Shown here: positions 53,114 through 62,203 of the stretch, in pieces | Layout of the letters: the number at the start of each line of letters is the position of its first letter | How positions within the stretch are numbered: the first letter of the stretch is position 1 | From: JAKAGZ01 sp963783855 | Lineage (GTDB): Bacteria; Bacteroidota; Ignavibacteria; Ignavibacteriales; Ignavibacteriaceae | DNA: 64,000 nucleotides | Direction of reading: 5' to 3' | NCBI GenBank assembly: GCA_963783855.1 | Contig: CAWAPE010000004.1 | Location: 496,001 to 560,000 of the forward strand | Program-made: the position numbers and the translations under genes | The notes under the pieces: model-generated | What the model was told of the DNA's origin: nothing | Database searches by the model: none | The model's input: the letters and a program-made list of their open reading frames with translations, nothing else

Positions 53114-53980
53114 TTATTCAGCATACCATGCTGATAAATCTTTTTTTATCAATTTTTCAAGATTCAATATATCGCTTTTAAAAAATACTATAAGTTCATT
53201 CCTTACTGCTGAATCTAAAATGGGTTTTTTACTTTCTAATAAAATCCTTCGTTTAAATAATTTACGTACAGAATTTGGGAATAAAACTTTAACAATAATT
53301 CTATAAAATGAATTTGAATATATGTGATTCCAAAATAAATTTTTGGGAACAACAAAAGGATTATGCTTTTTATCATAACTCATCGAATCATATGTTTTAA
53401 TTTCTAAAAATCTACATACTTCTTTCATAAATGTTTTAGAATCTTTTTGTAAATCTTTAAAATATAGAATTTTAACATTATCGTTAAATATTTCCAAATA
53501 TCGTTTTACTTGGTTATAGTACTTACTTATTAAAAAGTATTGCTGATATTGTAAAGGAAATTTTGTTTCCTGATGAAAAATATTAATAAATTTTTCTCTA
53601 ACATGGCCCAATCTATAATCCATAAGATAATGTGAAAAAGCTCTCTGGATAGGATCTCTTAAAATTATAATTATTTTTGCTTCTGGATTATATCTAAATA
53701 TTTTATTAGGTATATTTGGATAATATAAATATGAAACGCTTGCATCACCTAATATTTTCTGGCTTTCATGTTGTGAATATAAATTTAAATATCCCCTTTC
53801 AGATTTAGTTATTTTGGCTTTATAATACAATTTTTGTTCAATAATCTCCTGATGAGAGAAATAATTTGTTTCTTTTAAATTTGGGAAATAAACTTCAGGA
53901 TGTGTTTTTAAATAATAATATAAAGATGTTGTACTAGCTTTTGGGGCACCAACAATAAATAAATTAGTTTTTAATTCCAT
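53114..53980 (-). CDS. sulfotransferase (PAPS-dependent) 1
   Basis: A 288-residue P-loop-like sulfotransferase. The 5'-phosphosulfate loop is FIVGAPKASTTSLYYYLKTH and the 3'-phosphate-binding segment is IIILRDPIQRAFSHYLMDYR, with the conserved Arg and Ser. Such enzymes move sulfate from PAPS to sugar hydroxyl or amino groups. The gene starts inside the next one upstream (10-base overlap), and two further sulfotransferases lie in the same locus. The acceptor is presumably the lipid-linked oligosaccharide or a nascent polysaccharide. Confidence 0.9.
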   Translation of the reverse strand: MELKTNLFIVGAPKASTTSLYYYLKTHPEVYFPNLKETNYFSHQEIIEQKLYYKAKITKSERGYLNLYSQHESQKILGDASVSYLYYPNIPNKIFRYNPEAKIIIILRDPIQRAFSHYLMDYRLGHVREKFINIFHQETKFPLQYQQYFLISKYYNQVKRYLEIFNDNVKILYFKDLQKDSKTFMKEVCRFLEIKTYDSMSYDKKHNPFVVPKNLFWNHIYSNSFYRIIVKVLFPNSVRKLFKRRILLESKKPILDSAVRNELIVFFKSDILNLEKLIKKDLSAWYAE

Positions 53981-54858
53981 TTAGAAGGCCGTAATTTATA
54001 TTTATTAATAATATTGTCGAAATCAGAATTGTAATAACTATAAAATTTTTTAATTGCTAATACTTCAGTTCCTTTTATATTTTCATAATTTTTGCTGTTA
54101 ATTTTATCATAAATTGATTTGATTGCACCTTTGATTTTTGCGTGCTTACGAAAAAAAGGTTCATTTTGTAAATAAAATTTATGGGAATATTTACTTAAAA
54201 ATTGATTCCTAGGTTTTAAGGATTTATTTTCATTTGTAAAATTATATTTCTCGTATTCATACTCAATATCTAACCACTCGCATATTTCTAATAAAACTTT
54301 TGAAAAATCTTTTACTAAATTTTCAAAATATACAATTTTTAGATTATTTCCGTAATTAATTATCCAATCCTCAATATAAAAAGAATAGCAACCTTCTCTT
54401 AAACTTCTAGAATAAAAATCATTACTGATATTACCGGAATTCAAATACTCATTAAATCTATAATTAGATTTATGATAAAATTCTGTTATTGTTTCATTTT
54501 TGTTAATTTCGCCTATTTTTAGTCCTTGTTTATAAAACGATATAAATCTTTGGGTTGGTTCCCTTAAAATTAAAATAATCTTTTGTTTGCCTAGTTTTTT
54601 AATTTCATTTATTAATCGAATTTTACCATAAAAATAAGAAGGACTAACATCAAGCAAGTATTTTTCATTTTTTACATCACTAAAATTTTTTTTGTATGAA
54701 TCATAATTTAATTTTGTGTCAGAATATATTAGTGGCGTAAAATAATGAATTTCTTTCTGTAATGGCTTGAATATTTGACTATGATCACCTAAATATTTAT
54801 ACAAAGAGGTTGTTCCGGATTTATGTACACCAATTACAATTAAAAATATTTTATCCAT
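53971..54858 (-). CDS. sulfotransferase (PAPS-dependent) 2
   Basis: A 295-residue sulfotransferase with FLIVIGVHKSGTTSLYKYLG as the 5'-phosphosulfate loop and KIILILREPTQRFISFYKQG as the 3'-phosphate-binding segment. It differs strongly from its neighbour, so it probably acts on a different position or sugar. It overlaps sulfotransferase 1 by 10 bases and follows the GT2 gene by 7 bases, consistent with one operon. Confidence 0.9.
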   Translation of the reverse strand: MDKIFLIVIGVHKSGTTSLYKYLGDHSQIFKPLQKEIHYFTPLIYSDTKLNYDSYKKNFSDVKNEKYLLDVSPSYFYGKIRLINEIKKLGKQKIILILREPTQRFISFYKQGLKIGEINKNETITEFYHKSNYRFNEYLNSGNISNDFYSRSLREGCYSFYIEDWIINYGNNLKIVYFENLVKDFSKVLLEICEWLDIEYEYEKYNFTNENKSLKPRNQFLSKYSHKFYLQNEPFFRKHAKIKGAIKSIYDKINSKNYENIKGTEVLAIKKFYSYYNSDFDNIINKYKLRPSKWN

Positions 54859-54865
54859 ATTTAAA

Positions 54866-55801
54866 TTATTTATATGATTTAGCGTTAATAATTAATAGTA
54901 TTATACTTTTAATAACCTGGAGTCTATATTTTGAAAACAAAATTAAATAACATATTTGGAAAAGATTTCTTGATAAATAATATATATTGAATATGAGATA
55001 ATGAGAACCTTTAAGATGTTTCCTAAAAGTAAGATATTGATTTCTTCTTTTATAAAATATATGAAAACCAATATTAGGATTTGACTTATGAATTCCATTA
55101 TATTGACTCTTTGAAGTACTTGCATTTACTTTGTGAAATACACTTGTATCAGCATTGTAATAAATCAACATATTTTCTTTCATTGCTCTAATTGATAATT
55201 CTAAATCCTCATAATACATAAAGAACTGCTCATCAAATCCTTTTAATTTTTTAATACTATATTCATTAAACATCATAACACAACCAGATGCAAAAGTAAC
55301 AAAACGAGATTTATTAGCACCTACTGTGCTTGGTTTTTGATTGAAATCTGTTATTCTAGCCAAACCATATTTAAAGTCAATTTCACCGCCGCCATACCAA
55401 ACAGTTTCTCTTTTGGTATCATACAATATTTTACAAGTTGAAATGCCGATGGAGTTATTAATTTTAAAAGGTTCTATTAAACTACTAATAGTATTTTTTT
55501 GAACAATTGTATCATTATTCAACAATAATAAATATTCAAAATTGATATTTGTTTGAGCCCAAATAATTCCCACATTATTGCCTCTTCCAAATCCACTATT
55601 TTCTTTAAGCTTGAGTAGTTTTAAATTTTTATATTCTTTTTGAAATTTATATTCTAATTTACACTGATCATTTGATGCGTTGTCAACGATTATTACATAC
55701 AGCGAGTTTTCATTTTGTGTTTTTAAACTTTTTAAGCAAGCAATCGTATCTTCTGCATTATTAAAATTAACTAGTATTGTTACTACACGATACTTGAGCA
55801 T
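54866..55801 (-). CDS. glycosyltransferase family 2
   Basis: A 311-residue GT-A protein. VVTILVNFNNAEDTIACLKS is the nucleotide-binding start, YVIIVDNASNDQ and LLLLNNDTIVQ (D-x-D-like metal site) follow, and ASGCVMMFNEYSIKKLKGFD with YYEDLELSIRA is the acceptor/catalytic segment typical of rhamnosyltransferase-like GT2 enzymes. It has no large C-terminal membrane domain. It is part of the minus-strand polysaccharide operon, nine bases from the polymerase-like gene. Confidence 0.9.
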   Translation of the reverse strand: MLKYRVVTILVNFNNAEDTIACLKSLKTQNENSLYVIIVDNASNDQCKLEYKFQKEYKNLKLLKLKENSGFGRGNNVGIIWAQTNINFEYLLLLNNDTIVQKNTISSLIEPFKINNSIGISTCKILYDTKRETVWYGGGEIDFKYGLARITDFNQKPSTVGANKSRFVTFASGCVMMFNEYSIKKLKGFDEQFFMYYEDLELSIRAMKENMLIYYNADTSVFHKVNASTSKSQYNGIHKSNPNIGFHIFYKRRNQYLTFRKHLKGSHYLIFNIYYLSRNLFQICYLILFSKYRLQVIKSIILLIINAKSYK

Positions 55802-55809
55802 TCTTTTTA

Positions 55810-57156
55810 CTAATTTTTTATAGACGATATAACTGAATATTTATCTGAAAATTTCATAATAGGAAAAGTTAGGCCAATAAATAAGAAAAACCAGGGAAAT
55901 GTTGATAATGGACCAGTTGCTAGAATAAAAGCAATATATCCAATTAATGTTCCCTGTAGGCCTATAATAAAATTTTTATGAAAAATAGTCTTTGAATTAT
56001 TCTTAATTGAACTCATAATTTTAAATAGACCAATAAATAAAAACAAATAGGCTATAATTCCAATTATTCCACCGTCAATCATTATTTGGAATAGAAAACT
56101 TTCGAGACCGTATAATTGTTTATCTACATTGGTTAAATTCAATTCTCTTGCTTTACCAAAACCTAGCCCAGTCAGTGGAGATTGATTAAAATAATGGAGG
56201 CTAGCAAAAAACTGAACTACTCTCATTTCTAAAGAACTACCGCGAACAGAGTTTGGTACCAGAATTGCATCGATCAAATCATTAACAAAAGGCACTGTTA
56301 AAAACAATATACTAATTACAATGAATATAATTGGAAGTAGTTTATAAATTTTTTTCCTAACAATTTTACTAGATATAAAAAAGTAAGATAAAGAAATAAA
56401 TAAAAAAATTACTGGGGATCTAGAATTTGTAATAAAAATTCCAATGAGTGAAAGTGCCATTGCAGGCATAATGAGTTTATACTTAATGGTTTTTTGAAAA
56501 TTTAGTGTAAATGAAATTACAAATATAAAAACATTATATGCTCCATAAACCATCGGGTGGTTAAACGTCGATTGTGCTCTATTAAATCCAAAACGAAGCG
56601 GAACATTATCATATACAGATATTAAACTCCTATCTGTAGATTGAGAAAAAATATTGATATAAGGATTTGAATTTGAAATAAAATTATAAAGTCCATAAAT
56701 GTTTACAATAATGCTGACAAATATAATAATTCGTAAAAGTGAAATAAAATGTTTTTCTTCTTCAATATAATACCACAATAGAAATACAATTAATATGTTT
56801 TCAAAACAAAGATTGATTAAAAAACCAAGACTTACCCCTATGCCTATGGAAGAATTTATTACAACTATAAGCAATAATAAAATAAAATAAAAGAAAACTT
56901 TGCTTGTTGGATTATTTTTAGGATAAAGATTTTTTCTAAAAGTGATATATTCAATAATAAAGCCTAATGTCAAGATTATTATTAAAATTCTATCTACATC
57001 AATCAACGGCAAACTTGGGACGTCAAGAATACTAAAACTTGAAAGTAAAAAAGGCTTTATCATTACATAAAGGATTAATGATTTCTTTACTCCTGAAATG
57101 GTCAATAACATAAATACAAATGTTACTAGAAATGCAAATATTAGTTGTAAGGACAA
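55810..57156 (-). CDS. O-antigen ligase/polymerase-like membrane protein (Wzy-type)
   Basis: A 448-residue polytopic protein with about eleven or twelve helices and one large periplasmic loop containing RFGFNRAQSTFNHPMVYG and, further on, SPLTGLGFGKARE, as in the Wzy_C/O-antigen ligase family. The H in FNHP and the G-x-G-x-G after SPLTG match that family. It would polymerise or ligate undecaprenyl-linked repeat units at the outer face of the inner membrane. With the flippase and priming transferase it makes the locus a Wzx/Wzy-type pathway. About 215 AT-rich bases upstream may hold an internal promoter. Confidence 0.85.
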   Translation of the reverse strand: MSLQLIFAFLVTFVFMLLTISGVKKSLILYVMIKPFLLSSFSILDVPSLPLIDVDRILIIILTLGFIIEYITFRKNLYPKNNPTSKVFFYFILLLLIVVINSSIGIGVSLGFLINLCFENILIVFLLWYYIEEEKHFISLLRIIIFVSIIVNIYGLYNFISNSNPYINIFSQSTDRSLISVYDNVPLRFGFNRAQSTFNHPMVYGAYNVFIFVISFTLNFQKTIKYKLIMPAMALSLIGIFITNSRSPVIFLFISLSYFFISSKIVRKKIYKLLPIIFIVISILFLTVPFVNDLIDAILVPNSVRGSSLEMRVVQFFASLHYFNQSPLTGLGFGKARELNLTNVDKQLYGLESFLFQIMIDGGIIGIIAYLFLFIGLFKIMSSIKNNSKTIFHKNFIIGLQGTLIGYIAFILATGPLSTFPWFFLFIGLTFPIMKFSDKYSVISSIKN

Positions 57157-57371
57157 ATTATTGTTTTTTGATTATTTTTATAAATATTCGTTATATATGA
57201 GAAGTAAAGTAGGTAACCTGCTACTATTATTGAATTACTTAAATATACATATATGGTAAAAACTTTTTTGTTTACTTAACTTTATATCTGATATTTCATA
57301 TTATATAAATACAAATAATAAAACATTCATACAGATTTGCATTTATTGTTTGACGTCATTCATTATATTAT

Positions 57372-58265
57372 TCATATATTTTTATACCATTCAATTTCTA
57401 CTTTTAATATTTCTTCCAAAAAGGCCTTAGCAGAAGTATAATTATTAAATTCAGGTTTCTTTAGCAAAATGCTCTTTAATTTTGGAGCACTAAGTTTCAA
57501 ATATTTGAAATATCTTTTGTAAATCTTAATTAAACTTTTCAAAAACAGGTTTTTAGGCACACCACTTGGATTAAATATTTTATTAGTTTCAAGTTGAATA
57601 GGATCGATATTAAGGAAACTCCATAGTTTATTCATTAGTTGAATTGGGTTATTTTTTAATTCATCAAATGATACAATTACTATTTGATCTTTAGGGAAAA
57701 TATCTAAATATCGTTTAGCTTGATTACTGAACTGACTTAATTCTACATAAAGATTTGAAATGCCCCATCCTTTTAATTTAGCTTCATAATCACTTTTAAT
57801 TGCTTTATAAGCATCTAACTCTTTTTGGCGATTTTGCGCCACATCCATAATGTAATGACTAATTGCTCTTTCAACCGGTTGCCTGAGAATAATAATTATT
57901 TTCGCACTTTTATTAAAATCATATATTTCTTTTGCAGCTAAATTAGAATATAAGTAGCTATTACTTACATCTATTAAATATTTTTCTTTTTTTGCATCTC
58001 GATATAATTTTAGATAATTATTTAAATCTTTTATATAAGCTATGTGTCTTTTTTCTAATTTTTCACATTTAAAGTAGCTTTTACCTATTATGTGATTTCT
58101 ATTAAGATAGTCTTTCCTAAAATGTGCAAGGTCAATATCAGTACCAAAATGATTTGGTTCTTTTATTGGTGGTGCATATATTTCTGGATGCTGAGATAAA
58201 TAATGAAATAGAGAAGTTGTACCTGCTTTCGCAGCACCTACTACAAAAAGATTTGGTTTATTCAT
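57372..58265 (-). CDS. sulfotransferase (PAPS-dependent) 3
   Basis: A 297-residue sulfotransferase with NLFVVGAAKAGTTSLFHYLS as the 5'-phosphosulfate loop and KIIIILRQPVERAISHYIMD as the 3'-phosphate-binding segment. PPIKEPNHFG after the first loop matches heparan-type and bacterial exopolysaccharide sulfotransferases. The gene overlaps by 8 bases the glycosyltransferase gene upstream. It is the third sulfotransferase in this locus. Confidence 0.9.
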   Translation of the reverse strand: MNKPNLFVVGAAKAGTTSLFHYLSQHPEIYAPPIKEPNHFGTDIDLAHFRKDYLNRNHIIGKSYFKCEKLEKRHIAYIKDLNNYLKLYRDAKKEKYLIDVSNSYLYSNLAAKEIYDFNKSAKIIIILRQPVERAISHYIMDVAQNRQKELDAYKAIKSDYEAKLKGWGISNLYVELSQFSNQAKRYLDIFPKDQIVIVSFDELKNNPIQLMNKLWSFLNIDPIQLETNKIFNPSGVPKNLFLKSLIKIYKRYFKYLKLSAPKLKSILLKKPEFNNYTSAKAFLEEILKVEIEWYKNI

Positions 58266-59337
58266 TTTCTATATTCAATAAATGATTCCATTTATGAAAC
58301 ACTTTATTCGGAGCATAAGATTTGCCTCTTTGAAATGCTTGTTCTTGCAGATTTCTAAGATATTCTTTGTCATTGATTAATCTATCTAGCTTTTCAATCG
58401 TATTTTCTATATAATTTTGTTCTGGAAAAATAAAACCACATTTTTCATTTTCTATTATTTCTTTTGGCCCAGCATGATCAGTCGTAATTGGGAGACACCC
58501 ACAAGACATTGATTCAATCAAAACCATACCAAATAATTCTTCCCACACTCTTTGTCGCTGTGATGGTAGTAAAATAATATCACTTCCAAGATAAATATTT
58601 CTTAAGTTTTCTCCTTTCAAAAATCCGTGATTAAAGGAATTGCTATTTTTATTACAAAATTTATTCAAGATTTCTTCTAATTCTCCTCTTCCTACAAAAT
58701 GAAATTCAAAACTTTGGTCATCAATTTGATTTATTATCTGCAATATAATGTCAATTCCTTTTGGCTTAGTAAATCTGCCTACAAAAAGACATTTAATTTT
58801 TTTATTTTTAGGTTTTAAAAAAGTGTTTGAAACATATAGTGGGTCAATTGAATGATTAACTAAAGAAATATTTTTAACTTTGTAGTACTTTAATATCTCC
58901 TCTAACCCTTGCTTGTTAACACAAAATATCCCACTAGCATTTTCTATAAAACTAGTCCAAACTTTTTTCGATAATTTTGTTTTTGCCAAAAATATCCTTG
59001 AATATTTCTTATAACCCCAAACAGTTCTAGAAGTAAAAAAGAAGTAGTTATTTTTTTTTAATAGTGGATATATTAAAAACAGCTTCCAATTGTAAGGTGT
59101 TATTCCAACTATTATGTTTTTGTTTTTCTTAAAAAATAGACTAAAAAAGAAAAATATATTTATAAATTGTTTTTTTAATAAAATTAAATCGAACTTATAA
59201 AAAGATTTTATAATCTTTTTCGTTATTTCAAATTCACGAAATATCAATTTGATATCTTTTACTTCATCTTGCCGCCAAAGTAATGCGCGGAAATGACTTT
59301 TCGAACCACTTTCATGGTATATATAGAGAGATTTCAA
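58258..59337 (-). CDS. glycosyltransferase (GT4-like)
   Basis: A 359-residue GT-B protein. The donor-binding half has KCLFVGRFTKPKGIDIILQI, GFLKGENLRNIYLGSDIILL and LFGMVLIESMSCGCLPITTD, the E-x7-E region of GT4 enzymes. The N-terminal half is AT-rich, Lys/Phe-rich and diverged. It should be a cytoplasmic, membrane-associated sugar transferase of the same assembly line. Its end overlaps the third sulfotransferase gene by 8 bases, and it starts 7 bases after the methyltransferase-like gene. Confidence 0.87.
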   Translation of the reverse strand: MKSLYIYHESGSKSHFRALLWRQDEVKDIKLIFREFEITKKIIKSFYKFDLILLKKQFINIFFFFSLFFKKNKNIIVGITPYNWKLFLIYPLLKKNNYFFFTSRTVWGYKKYSRIFLAKTKLSKKVWTSFIENASGIFCVNKQGLEEILKYYKVKNISLVNHSIDPLYVSNTFLKPKNKKIKCLFVGRFTKPKGIDIILQIINQIDDQSFEFHFVGRGELEEILNKFCNKNSNSFNHGFLKGENLRNIYLGSDIILLPSQRQRVWEELFGMVLIESMSCGCLPITTDHAGPKEIIENEKCGFIFPEQNYIENTIEKLDRLINDKEYLRNLQEQAFQRGKSYAPNKVFHKWNHLLNIENE

Positions 59338-59344
59338 TATTATA

Positions 59345-60007
59345 TTAAATTTTTAAACTATTGTTTGATTTATAAAACACTGTTGTTCTAGATAAGTTAC
59401 TACCAATTTGCTTTAAACCTTCAAAATCAATTTTACTATACCCTAAATCGATTAAATAATCGACTCCTTCTTTATATTTTTCTCGATGAGAATCGTCAAG
59501 TAATATCACACCGTCATTTGTTAATGATTCTACAGCCTTTTTAATACAATTTACTCTATCTCTGCCATCAATAATTATTAAATTATATTTATTATCATTA
59601 TAATGAGACGCTCTACAATATTCTCCATCAATATCATCTTTTTGAAATATTAAAGTAACATTATCGTCAATTATATTTGTTAAATATTTTAACCAATTTT
59701 TATTATGCTCTAGAGAAACAACTTTATTAACCAATTTAGAATAAAAGATAGTTGAATATCCACTCCCAAATTCAAATAATGTCATATTTTTGTTTAATCT
59801 TTCCTCAAGAAATATTATTATGGAATGATTCATCCAAGGTATTGCCTTTCCATTTTGACTACATGATGTACTTTGCTTTATTGATTCCATCCATCCTGTT
59901 TTATATAAAAATGATTCTTTATTCAATATTAATTTTTTAAATGCAAGTAAGTGAATTATAGGGAAAGGGAAATACAACTTTAGATTCTTTTTAATATTTG
60001 AAAACAT
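59345..60007 (-). CDS. class I SAM methyltransferase-like protein
   Basis: A 220-residue protein with MTLFEFGSGYSTIFYSKL as the glycine-rich SAM motif I, VVSLEHNKNWLKYL as motif II (acidic Glu after strand 2), NLIIIDGRDRV and VILLDDSHREKY as later strands. It probably methylates a sugar of the polysaccharide, but small members of this group also include proteins of unknown activity. It lies between the flippase gene and a glycosyltransferase gene. Confidence 0.72.
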   Translation of the reverse strand: MFSNIKKNLKLYFPFPIIHLLAFKKLILNKESFLYKTGWMESIKQSTSCSQNGKAIPWMNHSIIIFLEERLNKNMTLFEFGSGYSTIFYSKLVNKVVSLEHNKNWLKYLTNIIDDNVTLIFQKDDIDGEYCRASHYNDNKYNLIIIDGRDRVNCIKKAVESLTNDGVILLDDSHREKYKEGVDYLIDLGYSKIDFEGLKQIGSNLSRTTVFYKSNNSLKI

Positions 60008-60023
60008 ATTTTGCTACCTCCGT

Positions 60024-61355
60024 TTATTTTATTAGTGCGGGGATTGACCAAAACCCTAAATGTATTCTCACAAAAATCATTTTTGTAAAGTTAATGGTTA
60101 TTGTTATAAATGAAGTTACGATAGCTACACCAATCAAACCAAATAAAGTTATCATAAAATAATTTGATATTACAAATAATATTAAAAATGCTAATGTTAT
60201 CTTATAATGCAATTTCTCTAGCCCGCACATATTCAACAATGTCGTAACGCTACCTGTTGATATATTAAACATTTGTCCAAAACTTAGAATGATTAATGGC
60301 CAATATGCCTTGGTAAATTGATTACCCCAGAGCGACAATATTTCTTTCCCGAAAATTAAAAAAACAATAAACGGTATAATTCCAAATAATAATAATCCCA
60401 AAGTTACTTGTTGTACCATCGTAGTTAAATCTTTCATTTTCTTTTGTGAATAAAGTGCAGCAATTTTTGGTGCTAATACAGAATTTGTAATTTGTAAAAA
60501 AAAACTAGTCAAAAATGCTAAAGTGAACGCTATTGAATAGAGTCCAACATCACGACTATTACTAAGCCATCCTAACATTATAGTATCTAAACTAGCTAGT
60601 GAAATATTTGTAATTGTAACTCCCCAAAAGGGTAATGCGCTTTTTATTAAACTAATTTTTGTTTTGCCAATTAAATGATTATTAAATAATTTTTTCCAAT
60701 AAAGACCAACGACTAAAGTGACCAACAATCTGCTTATACCATATAATATTGCAGTATTGATTATATTTATTTGTATATCAAGTAAATATAATAACATCAA
60801 CCCCGTAAATATAAAGACCATACTTAAAGTCTTATCTACTAAGTTACTCTGCCAAATTTTTTTTATACCAATTAAACCAGATGAAAAAATACGAGATAGT
60901 ATTTGAGGAAACATTGCAATAGCAGCAATTATTAATGGATAGAATAATCTAGGTTCTTCAAATACAGAATAACTTAATACTTTAGATGATATAATTAGTA
61001 CTATTATTATAATTACTCCGATACCACCATTAACAATAATTGCAGTTGTAAGATTCATAAATATATTATCATAATTTCTTTCATGGTAAGAAATTGAAAT
61101 ATTTTTTATTAACAAGTTAGGGAAACCGAGTAGGACGAATGACAATATCAGAAATATTACTTTATTAGCAAGATTTATAACACCTAAACCAACAGTCCCA
61201 AGTGTTCTACCGAGGAATACGCTTACCACCAGCCCAAATAACATTCCTAATACTTTTACCATTAAGGAAGAAGAGGATTTTTTAATTACTTCACGAGTAT
61301 GTACATCTAAAAAATCAAGACGTTTAATTATTTTTTTTTGTATTTTCTTTAACAT
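60024..61355 (-). CDS. oligosaccharide flippase (Wzx-like)
   Basis: A 443-residue MOP-superfamily protein with about twelve to fourteen helices. LGMLFGLVVSVFLGRTLGTV at the first helix (G-R-x-L-G) and VTITNISLASLDTIMLGWLS at helix seven are the usual polysaccharide flippase motifs. It moves undecaprenyl-linked units across the inner membrane. It is the first gene of the minus-strand polysaccharide locus, behind an 850-base gap that should carry the main promoter. Confidence 0.9.
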   Translation of the reverse strand: MLKKIQKKIIKRLDFLDVHTREVIKKSSSSLMVKVLGMLFGLVVSVFLGRTLGTVGLGVINLANKVIFLILSFVLLGFPNLLIKNISISYHERNYDNIFMNLTTAIIVNGGIGVIIIIVLIISSKVLSYSVFEEPRLFYPLIIAAIAMFPQILSRIFSSGLIGIKKIWQSNLVDKTLSMVFIFTGLMLLYLLDIQINIINTAILYGISRLLVTLVVGLYWKKLFNNHLIGKTKISLIKSALPFWGVTITNISLASLDTIMLGWLSNSRDVGLYSIAFTLAFLTSFFLQITNSVLAPKIAALYSQKKMKDLTTMVQQVTLGLLLFGIIPFIVFLIFGKEILSLWGNQFTKAYWPLIILSFGQMFNISTGSVTTLLNMCGLEKLHYKITLAFLILFVISNYFMITLFGLIGVAIVTSFITITINFTKMIFVRIHLGFWSIPALIK

Positions 61356-62203
61356 TACTTTATGACCAATTTGCCTGCTAGATTAAACAAAACAAATAAG
61401 ATTACTTCTATATTTTGTAATAAATTTATATTGAAGGTTTTGGGAATATAAATCACAACTTTTGGTGAAACACTTTGTATCGAAATACAAATATATGGCA
61501 AAAATTAAATTTATTTATTTTTTATTTAACATTATCTTAACATTCCATTAACACTTAAATAATATTTAACTTTCATATTAAAATCAAAAAAAATTCTCAA
61601 TTCTGTACTTTTAATAACACCAATAGAAATAATATCACAATTAATTTTAAGGATAGATTTATTTTAAATAATAAAACGATATTATTAGTATTAAAATTAC
61701 ACCAACAAAAAGTTGAAAGGGAAGGTCGATCTTTAAGTAATCGGAATATTTGTAACCGCCGTGTTCATCGTGTATTAGCGAATTAGCATACTGTCTAATA
61801 TTAGTAATTTACCTGAATGCCACTAACCTCCCGCCGGCAGGCAAGTTCACGAATTTAATTTCGAATTAAAGGATTTAGAAAGCTACACAGCCAAACTGAC
61901 ATTTTTTTTAATCAAGGGTAATAAAAAGAAATTACTAATATTGAAATACCACCACACTATTACCTGCAATGGAAGGACCACTTTTAAATAATCGGAATAT
62001 TTATGTTCCCCGGAACCGTAAACCATTGAATTAAATTACCGGATTACCGTATTAGCGAATTACTGCAGTAGTACACGGCGAGCAGGTTCGTCAATCCGAA
62101 AATCCGTCAATTCATAAATAATAAACAGAAATTATCAGTAATAAAATTATTATTCCAGGTATTCCTTGTTAATTGCTTAATCAAAAAGATAGGCTAGTAT
62201 CAA
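61356..62203. other. repeat-bearing gap upstream of the polysaccharide locus
   Basis: No gene is seen. The left part is very AT-rich and presumably holds the locus promoter. Two diverged copies of a block containing AATCGGAATATTT occur at about 61735 and 61988, each followed by ATTAGCGAATTA words (61787 and 62061). A CCCGCCGGCAGG palindrome lies near 61851, and CAATCCG/AATCCGTCAATT words near 62092. Confidence 0.55.
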
